Positions 34,373 through 42,852 of a stretch of DNA of 64,000 bases are shown one piece after another; position 1 is the stretch's first letter; each line of letters opens with the position of its first letter. This DNA is from Leucobacter ruminantium (lineage in GTDB: Bacteria; Actinomycetota; Actinomycetes; Actinomycetales; Microbacteriaceae). The translations under genes were made by a program, and so were the position numbers. The stretch covers positions 1 through 64,000 of the forward strand of contig NZ_JAGDYL010000009.1 of NCBI RefSeq assembly GCF_017565705.1, read 5' to 3'. The notes beneath the pieces are model-generated. The model was not told where the DNA came from. It saw only the letters and a list, made by a program, of their open reading frames with translations, and made no database searches.

Positions 34373-35815
34373 ATGGCATACGAATACGAAGCACTGATCG
34401 GCGGCTCCTGGGTCGGAGGCGAGGAGCGCATCGAGGTTCTGAACCCGGCGACGGGCGAGCGCATCGGCAGCGTTCCGTCCCTCGGGCCCGAGGTCGCGGG
34501 CGACGTCTACGAGACGGCGGCGCGCGGCGCCGGCATCTGGCGCCGGACCTCCCCGCTGAAGAGGATGGAGATCCTGTTCGGCGCGGCCCGCATCATGCGC
34601 GGCCGCCTCGACGAGCTCGCCCGCATCATCGTGCAGGAGAACGGCAAGACCCTCGCCGAGGCCAGGGGAGAGGTCACGAAGTCGGCGGAGTTCCTGGAGT
34701 ACTACGCCGGCATGGGCCGCGATCAGCTCGGTTACCTCATCGCCGACGCCCGTCCCGACACGAGCGCGCGCGCAGTCTACGAGCCCATCGGCGTCGTGCT
34801 CGCCATCACACCGTGGAACGACGCGCTGCTGACGCCGTGCCGCAAGCTCGCCCCCGCGTTCATCGCCGGGAACGCGGTCGTCATCAAGCCGGCCTCGGAC
34901 ACCCCGCTCATCGCGATCGAGCTCGCCAAGGCGCTCGTCGAGGCGGGCATGCCGAGCGAGGTGATCCAGGTCGTGACCGGGCGCGGCGGCACCGTCGTCG
35001 ACGCGCTGCTCGCCGACAGCCGCGTCGCCGGCGTCAGCTTCACGGGCAGCACCGAGGTGGGCCTCCGGATCCAGCGCTCGCTCGCGGGCAGTAACGTGCG
35101 CGTGCAGACCGAGATGGGCGGCAAGAACGCCTCGGTCGTGCTGGCGGACGCGGACCTCGTGCTCGCAGCCGACACGGTCGTCGCGGCCGCCTTCGGCGGG
35201 GCCGGCCAGCGCTGCACCGCGACGAGCCGTGTGATCGTGGAGAGCTCGGTCCGCGAGGAGTTCCTCGCCGAGCTGAACCGCCGCGTCGGGGCGCTCGTGG
35301 TCGGCAACGGCCTGAGCGAGGGCGTGCAGGTGGGCGCGCTCATCAACCCCGGGCACCGCGACAGGGTGATGGAGGCCATCGAGGATGCGCGTCGCGCCGG
35401 CGGCGAGGTGCTCGTCGGCGGCGATGCCCCCGGCGGAGAACTCGCGGCCGGATGCTTCGTGCGCCCGACGGTCGTGGCGAACCTCGCGGAGGACTCCTCG
35501 GCCTGGCGCGAGGAGATCTTCGGCCCGGTCATCGCTGTGCGCGAGTGCGCGGACCTCGACGACGCGCTCCGTCAGGTGAACGATTCGAGCTACGGTCTTT
35601 CTGCGGCGGTGTTCACCCGTTCGCTCGCCGCGGCCGAGCGCTTCATCGCGGAGGCGGATACGGGGCAGGTGTCGGTGAACCTCCCGACCTCCGGCTGGGA
35701 TATCCACCACCCCTTCGGCGGCTTCAAGTTCTCCGGTTCCGGGTACAAGGAGCAGGGCGTCGAGGCGCTCGGTTTCTACCGCCGGGTGAAGACCGCGGCG
35801 GTGCGGGCGGTATGA
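34373..35815 (+). CDS. Aldehyde dehydrogenase family protein
   Basis: 480 residues, full ALDH superfamily. Catalytic Glu in TEMGGKNASVV, catalytic Cys in GGAGQRCTATSRV, NAD-binding FTGSTEVG, and the C-terminal HPFGGFKFSG. It oxidises an aldehyde to the acid; the semialdehyde-dehydrogenase type is likely. Overlaps the following SDR gene by 4 nt (ATGA at 35812). Confidence 0.93.
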   Translation: MAYEYEALIGGSWVGGEERIEVLNPATGERIGSVPSLGPEVAGDVYETAARGAGIWRRTSPLKRMEILFGAARIMRGRLDELARIIVQENGKTLAEARGEVTKSAEFLEYYAGMGRDQLGYLIADARPDTSARAVYEPIGVVLAITPWNDALLTPCRKLAPAFIAGNAVVIKPASDTPLIAIELAKALVEAGMPSEVIQVVTGRGGTVVDALLADSRVAGVSFTGSTEVGLRIQRSLAGSNVRVQTEMGGKNASVVLADADLVLAADTVVAAAFGGAGQRCTATSRVIVESSVREEFLAELNRRVGALVVGNGLSEGVQVGALINPGHRDRVMEAIEDARRAGGEVLVGGDAPGGELAAGCFVRPTVVANLAEDSSAWREEIFGPVIAVRECADLDDALRQVNDSSYGLSAAVFTRSLAAAERFIAEADTGQVSVNLPTSGWDIHHPFGGFKFSGSGYKEQGVEALGFYRRVKTAAVRAV

Positions 35816-36558
35816 GTGCTCCTCATGTCCTCGTGACGGGGGCGAGCCGAGGGATCGGGCTGGCGATCGCCGAGCGTTTGCTGCACGACGGGGCCTCCGT
35901 GACGCTTGCGGCCCGAAGTTCGGATTCAATGTCAGAGTTTCGTGCTCGGGTCGGTGTATCTGAGGCCCGCTGTCGCATGGTGCAGATCGATCTCTCGCGA
36001 TCGCAGGACTTCGACGATCTCGTTGCGGCGGTGGAGGAGCCGGGACAGCGGCTCGACGGCGTGGTGCACGCTGCGGGAACCCAGTTGCGCAAGCCCGCGA
36101 TCGAGGTCGGCGAGGAAGAGCTCATCAGGCTCCTCAGGATCCATCTGGTGGTCCCGTATCTGCTCAGCACCGCCGTCGCCCGATCCCAGATCGCGGGCGG
36201 ACGCGGTGGCAGCCACGTGTTCATCGCGTCGCTCGGAAGCAGTATCGCGATTCCCAACGCATCCCCTTACACCGCGGCGAAGAGCGGGGTCATGGGCGTC
36301 GTCAGATCGCTCGCCGTCGAGCTCGCGCCCCACGGCATCCGCGCCAATGCCGTAGCCCCAGGCTACGTGCGGACCGATCTCACGGCGGATCTGCTGAGCT
36401 CGTCCGACCAGCGCGAACGGATCCTGGGCCGCACCCCGCTCGGAAGGCTGGGGCAGCCCCGCGAGGTGGCCGCTGCGGTCTCGTTCCTGCTCGGAGGCGA
36501 TTCGTCGTTCGTGACGGGCGAGGTGCTCCGCGTGGATGGGGGCTGGCTGTCCGCCTAG
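35812..36558 (+). CDS. Short-chain dehydrogenase/reductase
   Basis: 248 residues, classical SDR. TGASRGIG loop and SPYTAAK catalytic Tyr-Lys. The usual NxAG motif reads HAAG, with His in place of Asn, a modest deviation. C-terminal FVTGEVLRVDGG. Its codon use in the first 100 codons is less GC-biased than its neighbours (TTTG, CGTT, TCAATG), hinting at a different origin. Last gene of the 29947-36558 unit. Confidence 0.9.
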   Translation: MSAPHVLVTGASRGIGLAIAERLLHDGASVTLAARSSDSMSEFRARVGVSEARCRMVQIDLSRSQDFDDLVAAVEEPGQRLDGVVHAAGTQLRKPAIEVGEEELIRLLRIHLVVPYLLSTAVARSQIAGGRGGSHVFIASLGSSIAIPNASPYTAAKSGVMGVVRSLAVELAPHGIRANAVAPGYVRTDLTADLLSSSDQRERILGRTPLGRLGQPREVAAAVSFLLGGDSSFVTGEVLRVDGGWLSA

Positions 36559-36584
36559 GGCGTGTTCCCGCGCTCTGGTAACAA

Positions 36585-36623
36585 ATTGGATACAACGCTG
36601 ATTTTTGAAGTATTGTATCCAAT
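36585..36623. promoter_or_regulatory. Paired operator and promoter of the second ABC operon
   Basis: ATTGGATACAA (36585-36595) and TTGTATCCAAT (36613-36623) are perfect 11-bp inverted copies 17 bp apart. The left copy contains TTGGAT, a possible -35; the right copy overlaps TATTGT (36611-36616), a possible -10 with a 19-nt spacer. A repressor bound at both would cover the whole promoter of the binding-protein gene at 36687. Confidence 0.7.
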
Positions 36624-36686
36624 AGACTCATCGAGGGTTGTTCACCTGTCAGCCCACCCCTGTCAATGAAGATTGAGGAGACTCCC

Positions 36687-37853
36687 ATGACTCTTGCTCC
36701 GAGCAAGAAGGCGCTCGCCTTCCTGGGGCTCGCGGCCGCTGCCGCTCTGACGCTCTCGGCCTGCGCGGGCCCCACGACGGCGACCGACGGCGGTGGGGCG
36801 GGGAAGAGCGGCTCCGATCGCGACGCCCCCACCAACATCGAGGACTTCACCGCGTACGCGGAGGAGATCGTCGCGGAGGCCTCGGCCGAGCAGACGAACA
36901 CGGCTCCGACCGAGGGCCCCGAGATCGTCGAGGGCAAGAAGATCGCCGTGATCCCCTGCTCCATGGCGGCCGAGGGCTGCGCCCGCCCCGCGAACGGCGC
37001 GGTGCACGCGGCCGAGGTGGCCGGGTGGACAGCCGACATCCTCGATCCGGGCGGAGACCCGTCGAAGATGGCCTCGCTGATCGACCAGGCCGTGGCCACG
37101 GGCTACGACGGCATCGTGCTCACCGCGATCGACGTCCAGTCGGTGCAGGCCTCGGTGCAGAAGGCCATCGACGCCGATGTGCTCGTCGGCAACTTCGCCG
37201 CCTCCGATGCCGAGCCGGCCCTGCTGACCACCAACGTCCCGCTGTTCCCCGAGGACTTCTTCAACGCCGGCTACGCCATGGGCGCGAAGATGTTCCTCGA
37301 CCAGGGCAAGGACATGAAGGTCGCGATGCTCACCGGCACGGAGTTCGGTTCGATCCGCGAGCGCCTCGCGGGCACCAAGGCGTTCATCGACGACTGCAAG
37401 GCGGCGGGCGGCGGCTGCGAGGTCGTGGCCGAGGAGAACTTCCTCGTGACCGATCTCGTCACGAGCCTTCCCGGCCAGACCGCGGCCATGGTCCGCTCGC
37501 ATCCCGACGCCAACGCGCTGTGGTTCGGCTACGACGCCGGTGCCAACTTCGGTATCCAGGGCCTCGAGGAGGCCAAGCTCACGATCGACACCTACGGTTT
37601 CGACGCGAACGTCGCCAACCTGCAGCGCATCGCAGACGACCGCGGGCAGGTGGCGACCGCGGGTTCCGCGATGGCGTGGATCGGCTTCGGCATCATCGAC
37701 AACTTCAACCGCGTCTGGGCCGGCGAGGAGGTCATCGACCAGGGCATGAAGTTCAAACTGCTCATGGCCGACAACCTGCCCGCGGACGGCGGGGCCTGGG
37801 ACGGCGATGTCGACGTCGAGGCCGGCTACAAGTCCATCTGGGGGGTGAGCTAA
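36687..37853 (+). CDS. Sugar ABC transporter substrate-binding lipoprotein
   Basis: 388 residues. Lipoprotein signal with lipobox LSAC, Cys26; a Gly/Ser linker (TTATDGGGAGKSG), then a type I periplasmic-binding fold (KIAVIPCSMAAEGCARPANG, YDGIVLTAIDVQSVQ). It should catch the substrate of the catabolic island. ATG at 36687 chosen because GAGGAGA precedes it; the in-frame ATG at 36666 has no such site. First gene of the second CUT2 operon. Confidence 0.92.
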   Translation: MTLAPSKKALAFLGLAAAAALTLSACAGPTTATDGGGAGKSGSDRDAPTNIEDFTAYAEEIVAEASAEQTNTAPTEGPEIVEGKKIAVIPCSMAAEGCARPANGAVHAAEVAGWTADILDPGGDPSKMASLIDQAVATGYDGIVLTAIDVQSVQASVQKAIDADVLVGNFAASDAEPALLTTNVPLFPEDFFNAGYAMGAKMFLDQGKDMKVAMLTGTEFGSIRERLAGTKAFIDDCKAAGGGCEVVAEENFLVTDLVTSLPGQTAAMVRSHPDANALWFGYDAGANFGIQGLEEAKLTIDTYGFDANVANLQRIADDRGQVATAGSAMAWIGFGIIDNFNRVWAGEEVIDQGMKFKLLMADNLPADGGAWDGDVDVEAGYKSIWGVS

Positions 37854-37856
37854 CCC

Positions 37857-39359
37857 ATGGCGCAGGGGACCGCGCTTTCCATCCGCAACCTCTCGAAGAC
37901 CTTCCCGGGTCAGCGAGCGCTACAGGACTTCCACATCGAGGTCGAGCGGGGGCAGATCCACGCGCTCGTCGGTGAGAACGGGTCGGGCAAGTCCACCTTC
38001 ATCAAGAGCCTGTCGGGCTACCACGAGCCGGATCCCGGCGCGGAGATCGTGGTCAGCGGTGTGAAGCTCGCGGTCCCCTATGCCCCTCCGGTCGCGCGCA
38101 AGCACGGCATCGCCTTCATCCACCAGGATCTCGGCCTCGTCGCCGATCTCACCGTCGCCGAGAACCTCGCGCTCCCGCGCGGGTTCCACACGAACGCCAT
38201 CGGAGGCATCAACTGGCGGGCGGAGCGCCAGGACGCACGTAAGCTGCTCGAACGCTTCGGGCACGGCGAGATCGATCCGGACGAGCGGTTGGGCAATCTG
38301 CCGCTCGCCACCCAGACGATCATCGCGGTCGCCCGCGCGCTCGCGGACGACGACGAGGCCCACGTGATCGTGCTCGATGAACCGACCGCGTCGATGCCGC
38401 ACGCCGAGGTCGAGCGACTGCTCGCCTCCGTGCGCGACATCGCGGCGAGCGGCGTGGGCGTCATCTACGTCTCGCACCGGCTGGAGGAGATCTTCCAGCT
38501 CTGCGACCGGGTCACGGCGATCCGCGACGGCCGCAACGTCGGCACGCACGACGTGGCCGACCTCGACTACGACTCCCTCGTCGAACTCATCGTCGGCGAC
38601 TCTCTCATCCCGTTCGATCCCTGCGATCCCGGAACCGTGCGCGACGAGGTCGTCGTGAAGTTCGACGGCCTCTCGGGCGGTCTCGTCCAGAAGGCCTCGG
38701 GCGAGATCCGCGCGGGCGAGATCGTGGGGGTCACCGGCCTGCTCGGCTCGGGCTCCGACGACCTCGGCAAGCTCCTCTTCGGCGCGATCCAGAAGCGCGG
38801 GGGCTCGCTCTCGATCGGCGGCGACAGCACGCCGCTGAAGAGCCCCGGGCATGCGATGGACCGCGGCATCTCCTACGTGCCGGGCGATCGTCAGCGCGAG
38901 GGCATCTTCCGGCCGCTGTCGCTCACCGACAACGCGATGCTCACCGATCTGCGCCGCTTCTTCCGCGGAGGCTGGCGCCGTCGGAAGCCGGAGACCGAGT
39001 ACGCGAGGGATCTCTTCCAGAAGCTGAACGTCAGGCCCAATGACCCCGACCGTCCCATCTACAGCCTCTCCGGCGGCAACGCGCAGAAGGTCGTGCTCGC
39101 GAAGTGGCTGAACCTCGACCCGAGCTTCGTCATCTTCGACGAACCCGTGCAGGGCATCGACATCGGCGCGAAGACCGAGGTCTACAACGTGATCGGGCGC
39201 ACCGCGGCCGACGGCGCAGCGGTGATGATCGTGAGCACCGAACTCGACGACATCGCCCGTCTCTGCCACCGCATCCTCGTGATGCGCGAGGGCCGCGTCG
39301 TCGCGGAACTCACCGGCGCCGACAAGAACCGCGCGCGCATCAGCGAGCTGACCTACTGA
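37857..39359 (+). CDS. Sugar ABC transporter ATP-binding protein (CUT2, two NBDs)
   Basis: 500 residues, two nucleotide-binding domains. Walker A GENGSGKST in the N-half, with a weak signature LPLATQTIIAVARAL and Walker B VIVLDEPTAS. The C-half has the degenerate P-loop GLLGSGSDDLGKLL, a canonical LSGGNAQKVVLAKWL and IFDEPVQGIDIG. Start is 3 nt after the binding-protein stop. It powers import of the island's substrate. Confidence 0.93.
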   Translation: MAQGTALSIRNLSKTFPGQRALQDFHIEVERGQIHALVGENGSGKSTFIKSLSGYHEPDPGAEIVVSGVKLAVPYAPPVARKHGIAFIHQDLGLVADLTVAENLALPRGFHTNAIGGINWRAERQDARKLLERFGHGEIDPDERLGNLPLATQTIIAVARALADDDEAHVIVLDEPTASMPHAEVERLLASVRDIAASGVGVIYVSHRLEEIFQLCDRVTAIRDGRNVGTHDVADLDYDSLVELIVGDSLIPFDPCDPGTVRDEVVVKFDGLSGGLVQKASGEIRAGEIVGVTGLLGSGSDDLGKLLFGAIQKRGGSLSIGGDSTPLKSPGHAMDRGISYVPGDRQREGIFRPLSLTDNAMLTDLRRFFRGGWRRRKPETEYARDLFQKLNVRPNDPDRPIYSLSGGNAQKVVLAKWLNLDPSFVIFDEPVQGIDIGAKTEVYNVIGRTAADGAAVMIVSTELDDIARLCHRILVMREGRVVAELTGADKNRARISELTY

Positions 39360-39379
39360 GCATCGAAGGAACATCAACC

Positions 39380-40390
39380 GTGAGTGACAAGAACCTGAGC
39401 AGCGGGACCGTGAGCATCGCCTCGCCCGTCGGCAAGAAGAAGACCCCCGTCGGGATCATGATCGCGAAGTACGGTCTTCCGGTCATCCTCGTCATCGAGA
39501 TCATCATCTTCGGCATCCTGCGTCCGCAGACCTTCCTGACGCTGGATACGCTCCAGACCATCGCGATCAACCAGTCGGTCGCCGGCATCCTCGCCATCGG
39601 CGTCGTGCTGCCGCTCGTCATCGGCGAGTTCGACCTGTCCGTCGGCGCGAACCTCGGTCTCGGAGCGATCATGGTCGTCGGTCTCACCGCGTTCAACGGC
39701 GTGCCGGTCTGGCTCGCCATCATCCTCAGCGTCGCGGTATCCGGCGGTGTCGGTCTGCTGAACGGCCTGCTCGTGTCGAAGGTGGGCGTCAACGCCTTCG
39801 TCACCACGCTCGGCGTGCAGTCGGCACTGACCGGCGCGGTGCTCTGGTACACCGGCGGCAACGTGATCTACCAGGGCGTGCCCGCAGGGCTGGTGGCGCT
39901 CGGCAACGGCTCGGTGCTCGGCATCCCGCTGCCCGTGATCTTCCTCGTCGTCGTCGTGCTCATCATGTGGTACGTGCTCGACCAGACTCCGTTCGGCCGC
40001 AAGCTCTACGCCGTGGGCGGCTCGAAGGAGGCGGCGCGCCTCTCCGGCCTCAACGTGGGGCGGCTGACGATCCTGGCCTTCGTCATCGCGGGTCTGCTCT
40101 CGGGCCTCGCGGGTGTGCTGCTCTCCGCCAAGCTCGGCTCGGGCAACCCGACCGTCGGCGGCTCATTCCTGCTCCCCGGCTTCGCCGCGGCCTTCCTCGG
40201 CGCCACGGCGTTCAGGCCCGGCACCTTCAACATCCTCGGCACCATCTTCGCCGTGTTCGTGATCGCCACCGGCATCTACGGCCTGAACCTCCTGGGGCTG
40301 CCGTTCTTCGTCGAGTACGTGTTCACCGGCGTCGTCCTGGTGCTCGCGGTCGCAGCCACCCGCTACCTGCGCAAAGAAAGGGCAATGTAA
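39380..40390 (+). CDS. Sugar ABC transporter permease (CUT2)
   Basis: 336 residues, about 9 transmembrane helices, BPD_transp_2 family: LPLVIGEFDLSVGANLG and GGSKEAARLSGLNVGR are the conserved loops. Only one permease accompanies this transporter, so it probably functions as a homodimer, unlike the first system. GTG start, GAAGGA upstream. Confidence 0.92.
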   Translation: MSDKNLSSGTVSIASPVGKKKTPVGIMIAKYGLPVILVIEIIIFGILRPQTFLTLDTLQTIAINQSVAGILAIGVVLPLVIGEFDLSVGANLGLGAIMVVGLTAFNGVPVWLAIILSVAVSGGVGLLNGLLVSKVGVNAFVTTLGVQSALTGAVLWYTGGNVIYQGVPAGLVALGNGSVLGIPLPVIFLVVVVLIMWYVLDQTPFGRKLYAVGGSKEAARLSGLNVGRLTILAFVIAGLLSGLAGVLLSAKLGSGNPTVGGSFLLPGFAAAFLGATAFRPGTFNILGTIFAVFVIATGIYGLNLLGLPFFVEYVFTGVVLVLAVAATRYLRKERAM

Positions 40391-40392
40391 CC

Positions 40393-41151
40393 ATGACTGC
40401 TTCAGAACGTCGAGTCATCGCCATCACCGGCGGTGCGGCGGGCATCGGGCTCGCGGTCGCCGAACGGTGGGTCGCGGACGGCGGCTACGCGGTGCTGCTC
40501 GACCTGAGCGAGGACAACATCGCGAAGGCCATCGCCCTGCTGGGCGAGGAGAACGCCCGCGGCATCCGCACCGATGTCACGAGCGCCGAGAGCGTCGACG
40601 CCGCCTTCGCCTCGATCGCAGAGCGCGAGGGGCGCCTCGACGGACTCATGAACGGCGCCGGCATCGGACGGCCCTCACCGACCGCCGAGACCTCCGACGC
40701 CGACTTCGACTTCCTCATGAGCATCCACCTGGGCGGCGTGCTCCGCGCCTCGCGTGCCGCGCACCCGTTGCTCAAGGCTTCGCACGGTTCGATCGTGAAC
40801 ATCTCGTCGGTGGCCGCGAAGAACGGCATGCCGCAGCGCGCGAGCTACTGCTCGGCGAAGTCCGCGATCGAGGGCTTCACCCGCACCACCGCGGTCGAGT
40901 GGGCTCCCGACGGGATCCGTGTCAATGCCGTGGCCCCGGGCTATGTGCGCACCGCTCTCACGGATGCGCTGATCGCCGAGGGCAAGCTCGACGACGCGCC
41001 GATCGTGGCCCGCACCCCGCTCGCCCGCTTCGCCGAGCCGAAGGAGATCGCCGCGGTGGTCGTCTTCCTGCTCTCCGGCGACGCCTCCTACGTGAACGGG
41101 CACTCGCTGGTCGTCGACGGCGGGCTCACCATCGACGGCAACTGGTACTGA
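40393..41151 (+). CDS. Short-chain dehydrogenase/reductase
   Basis: 252 residues. TGGAAGIG cofactor loop, NGAG, YCSAK catalytic pair, VNAVAPGYVRT, and VNGHSLVVDGG at the end. It starts 2 nt after the permease stop, so it is in the transporter operon and probably acts early on the imported alcohol or ketone. AAAGAAAGGG in the permease 3' end serves as ribosome-binding site. Confidence 0.9.
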   Translation: MTASERRVIAITGGAAGIGLAVAERWVADGGYAVLLDLSEDNIAKAIALLGEENARGIRTDVTSAESVDAAFASIAEREGRLDGLMNGAGIGRPSPTAETSDADFDFLMSIHLGGVLRASRAAHPLLKASHGSIVNISSVAAKNGMPQRASYCSAKSAIEGFTRTTAVEWAPDGIRVNAVAPGYVRTALTDALIAEGKLDDAPIVARTPLARFAEPKEIAAVVVFLLSGDASYVNGHSLVVDGGLTIDGNWY

Positions 41152-41172
41152 ATCCCCGAAAGGACAACGCCC

Positions 41173-41925
41173 ATGGGAAACGCCAAGTTCGACTTCTCCG
41201 GAAAAGTCGCCCTGATCACGGGTGCCGCGGGAGGCATCGGCGGCGTACTCGCCGACCTCCTGCACGATTCGGGCGCCGATCTGGTGCTCGCCGACATCAA
41301 TCTCGCCGGGGTCGAGGCGAAGGCCGCCGAACTGAGCGGCTCGAGCCGCACCCTGGCCGTCGAGGTGAACTCCTCCGACCCCGAGAGCATCGATGCTCTC
41401 GTCGAGCGGGTGCGCTCGGAGTTCGGCAGGCTCGACTTCCTCGTCCCGGCCGCGGGGATCTACCCCGAGGCGATGATCGCCGACATGCCGTTCGAGGACT
41501 GGCGCAGGGTGATGTCGATCAACCTCGACGGGATCTTCCTGCTGACGCAGCGCCTCCTCCCGCTCATGGGCGAGGGCGGCGCGATCGTCAACCTTGCATC
41601 GGTGGCGGGCCACCGCGGCAGTCTGGGCCACGCCCACTACTCGGTCGCGAAGGCGGGCATCATCGCGCTGACCCGCAACCTCGCGCTCGAGTTCGGAGCC
41701 CGAGGCATCCGCGCCAACGCGGTCTCGCCCGGCATCATCCTGACGACCATGACCGAGGGCATCCGCGCGGAGAAGGGCGATGCGCTGCTCGCTCAGACCC
41801 CGCTCGGTCGCAACGGGGAGCCGGAGGAGACCGCATCCGTCATCGCCTTCCTGCTCAGCGATGCCGCGAGCTTCGTCCACGGTGAGGTGATCCACATCAA
41901 CGGCGGTCTCTTCATGGCCGGCTGA
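41173..41925 (+). CDS. Short-chain dehydrogenase/reductase
   Basis: 250 residues. TGAAGGIG loop, YSVAK catalytic pair, VSPGIILTTMT. The NAG motif is replaced by PAAGIY, so the Asn of the catalytic tetrad is missing at that position; activity may be altered. GAAAGGA precedes the ATG. Last gene before a terminator and the GntR gene. Confidence 0.9.
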   Translation: MGNAKFDFSGKVALITGAAGGIGGVLADLLHDSGADLVLADINLAGVEAKAAELSGSSRTLAVEVNSSDPESIDALVERVRSEFGRLDFLVPAAGIYPEAMIADMPFEDWRRVMSINLDGIFLLTQRLLPLMGEGGAIVNLASVAGHRGSLGHAHYSVAKAGIIALTRNLALEFGARGIRANAVSPGIILTTMTEGIRAEKGDALLAQTPLGRNGEPEETASVIAFLLSDAASFVHGEVIHINGGLFMAG

Positions 41926-41940
41926 GAGATCCGTCTGCTT

Positions 41941-41976
41941 CGAGGGCTGCGTTTCCGGGAGGGAACGCAGCCCTCG
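41941..41976 (+). terminator. Terminator of the second ABC operon
   Basis: CGAGGGCTGCGTT (41941-41953) and AACGCAGCCCTCG (41964-41976) pair over 13 bp, loop of 10 nt. It sits 16 bp after the last SDR stop. The ATTGTATCCAAT-like site at 41979 follows directly. Confidence 0.75.
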
Positions 41977-41978
41977 CT

Positions 41979-41988
41979 GTATCCAATG
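41979..41988 (+). promoter_or_regulatory. TGTATCCAAT site upstream of the GntR gene
   Basis: Ten-base match to the ATTGTATCCAAT motif, about 95 bp before the GntR start; the first two bases differ (CTGTATCCAAT). Its position suggests autoregulation or co-regulation with the catabolic operons. Confidence 0.45.
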
Positions 41989-42035
41989 GGTAGGATTGAC
42001 ATTCGTGGCGGTTCAGCGCTGGGCGGGTTATCCGG

Positions 42036-42057
42036 TCCATACGGGATCCCGTACGGA
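42036..42057. promoter_or_regulatory. 22-bp palindrome in the GntR leader
   Basis: TCCATACGGGATCCCGTACGGA is symmetric at 10 of 11 base pairs, with a perfect 14-bp core (TACGGGATCCCGTA). It ends 23 bp before the GntR ATG, a classic position for an autoregulatory operator. It is unlike the ATTGTATCCAAT sites. Confidence 0.6.
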
Positions 42058-42080
42058 CGCGATTCAGAAAGGGCTGAGCA

Positions 42081-42737
42081 ATGAGTAGTGTCGCAAGCCG
42101 CAGGATCAGGGATCAGCTGATCCGGGCGATCCTCGATGGCGAGTTGTTGCCGGGTCAGCGCATCCGCCAGGAGGCGCTCGCCGCCGAATACGGTGTGAGC
42201 CGTGTTCCCGTGCGCGAGGCGCTGCACATGCTGGAGCGCGAGGGCCTCGTGACGCTCGTGCAGAACACGGGGGCGTGGGTCACCGCGCTGACGCAGCGGG
42301 AGTGCACGGAGATCTACGAGATCAGGGAGCGCATCGAGCCGCTGCTGCTGAGCCACAGTATGCATGCATTGGATCCCTCGGTCTGCGACAGGCTCGAGGA
42401 GCTCAACGATCAGATGCTCAGCGCGGCCGACGATCCGGATACGTTCATGCGGCTCGACTGGGAGTTCCACTGGCTCACCTACTCGGCGGCGGAGCCGAGC
42501 TTCCTCCTCAGCACGGTGCGCCGTCTCTGGAACGTCACGCAGGCGTACCGGCGGGAGTTCGTCAAGCACCAGGATGCCGGGGCGCGTGCGCTGACCAACT
42601 CCGAGCACCTGCTGATCATCGAGGCGCTGCGCCGCGGTGACGATCTCGACGCGGGCGACGCGATAGCGGCGCACATCCGTCGCACTCGGAAGGCCCTCGC
42701 CCACCGCCCCGAGATCTTCGAGGTCGTCGAGCCCTGA
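42081..42737 (+). CDS. GntR-family regulator, FCD subfamily
   Basis: 218 residues. N-terminal winged helix (about 1-70) with GQRIRQEALAAEYGVSRVPVREALHML, then an FCD helical domain with metal ligands in the LDWEFHWLTY, TNSEH and AAHIRRT segments. FCD regulators usually repress catabolic operons and release DNA on binding a carboxylated intermediate. GAAAGGG precedes the ATG. It closes the island and is the main candidate for its shared operators. Confidence 0.92.
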   Translation: MSSVASRRIRDQLIRAILDGELLPGQRIRQEALAAEYGVSRVPVREALHMLEREGLVTLVQNTGAWVTALTQRECTEIYEIRERIEPLLLSHSMHALDPSVCDRLEELNDQMLSAADDPDTFMRLDWEFHWLTYSAAEPSFLLSTVRRLWNVTQAYRREFVKHQDAGARALTNSEHLLIIEALRRGDDLDAGDAIAAHIRRTRKALAHRPEIFEVVEP

Positions 42738-42808
42738 ACCGACGGGCGAGAAACGGGGCTGAAGTCGAGAGATGCGCCCTGAGGGTCGCCCCTCGAGCCA
42801 CCTGCCGC

Positions 42809-42837
42809 TACAATTTAGCTAGCTTATCTAGCTAAAT
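42809..42837 (+). promoter_or_regulatory. MarR/TetR-like operator overlapping the MMPL promoter
   Basis: TACAAT (42809-42814) is a near-perfect -10. Overlapping it is a 10-bp perfect inverted repeat, ATTTAGCTAG (42813-42822) and CTAGCTAAAT (42828-42837), spacer CTTAT. Such AT-rich symmetric sites are typical of MarR-family repressors; a MarR gene lies 4 kb downstream. Confidence 0.65.
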
Positions 42838-42852
42838 GGGGGAGGCAGCGCG

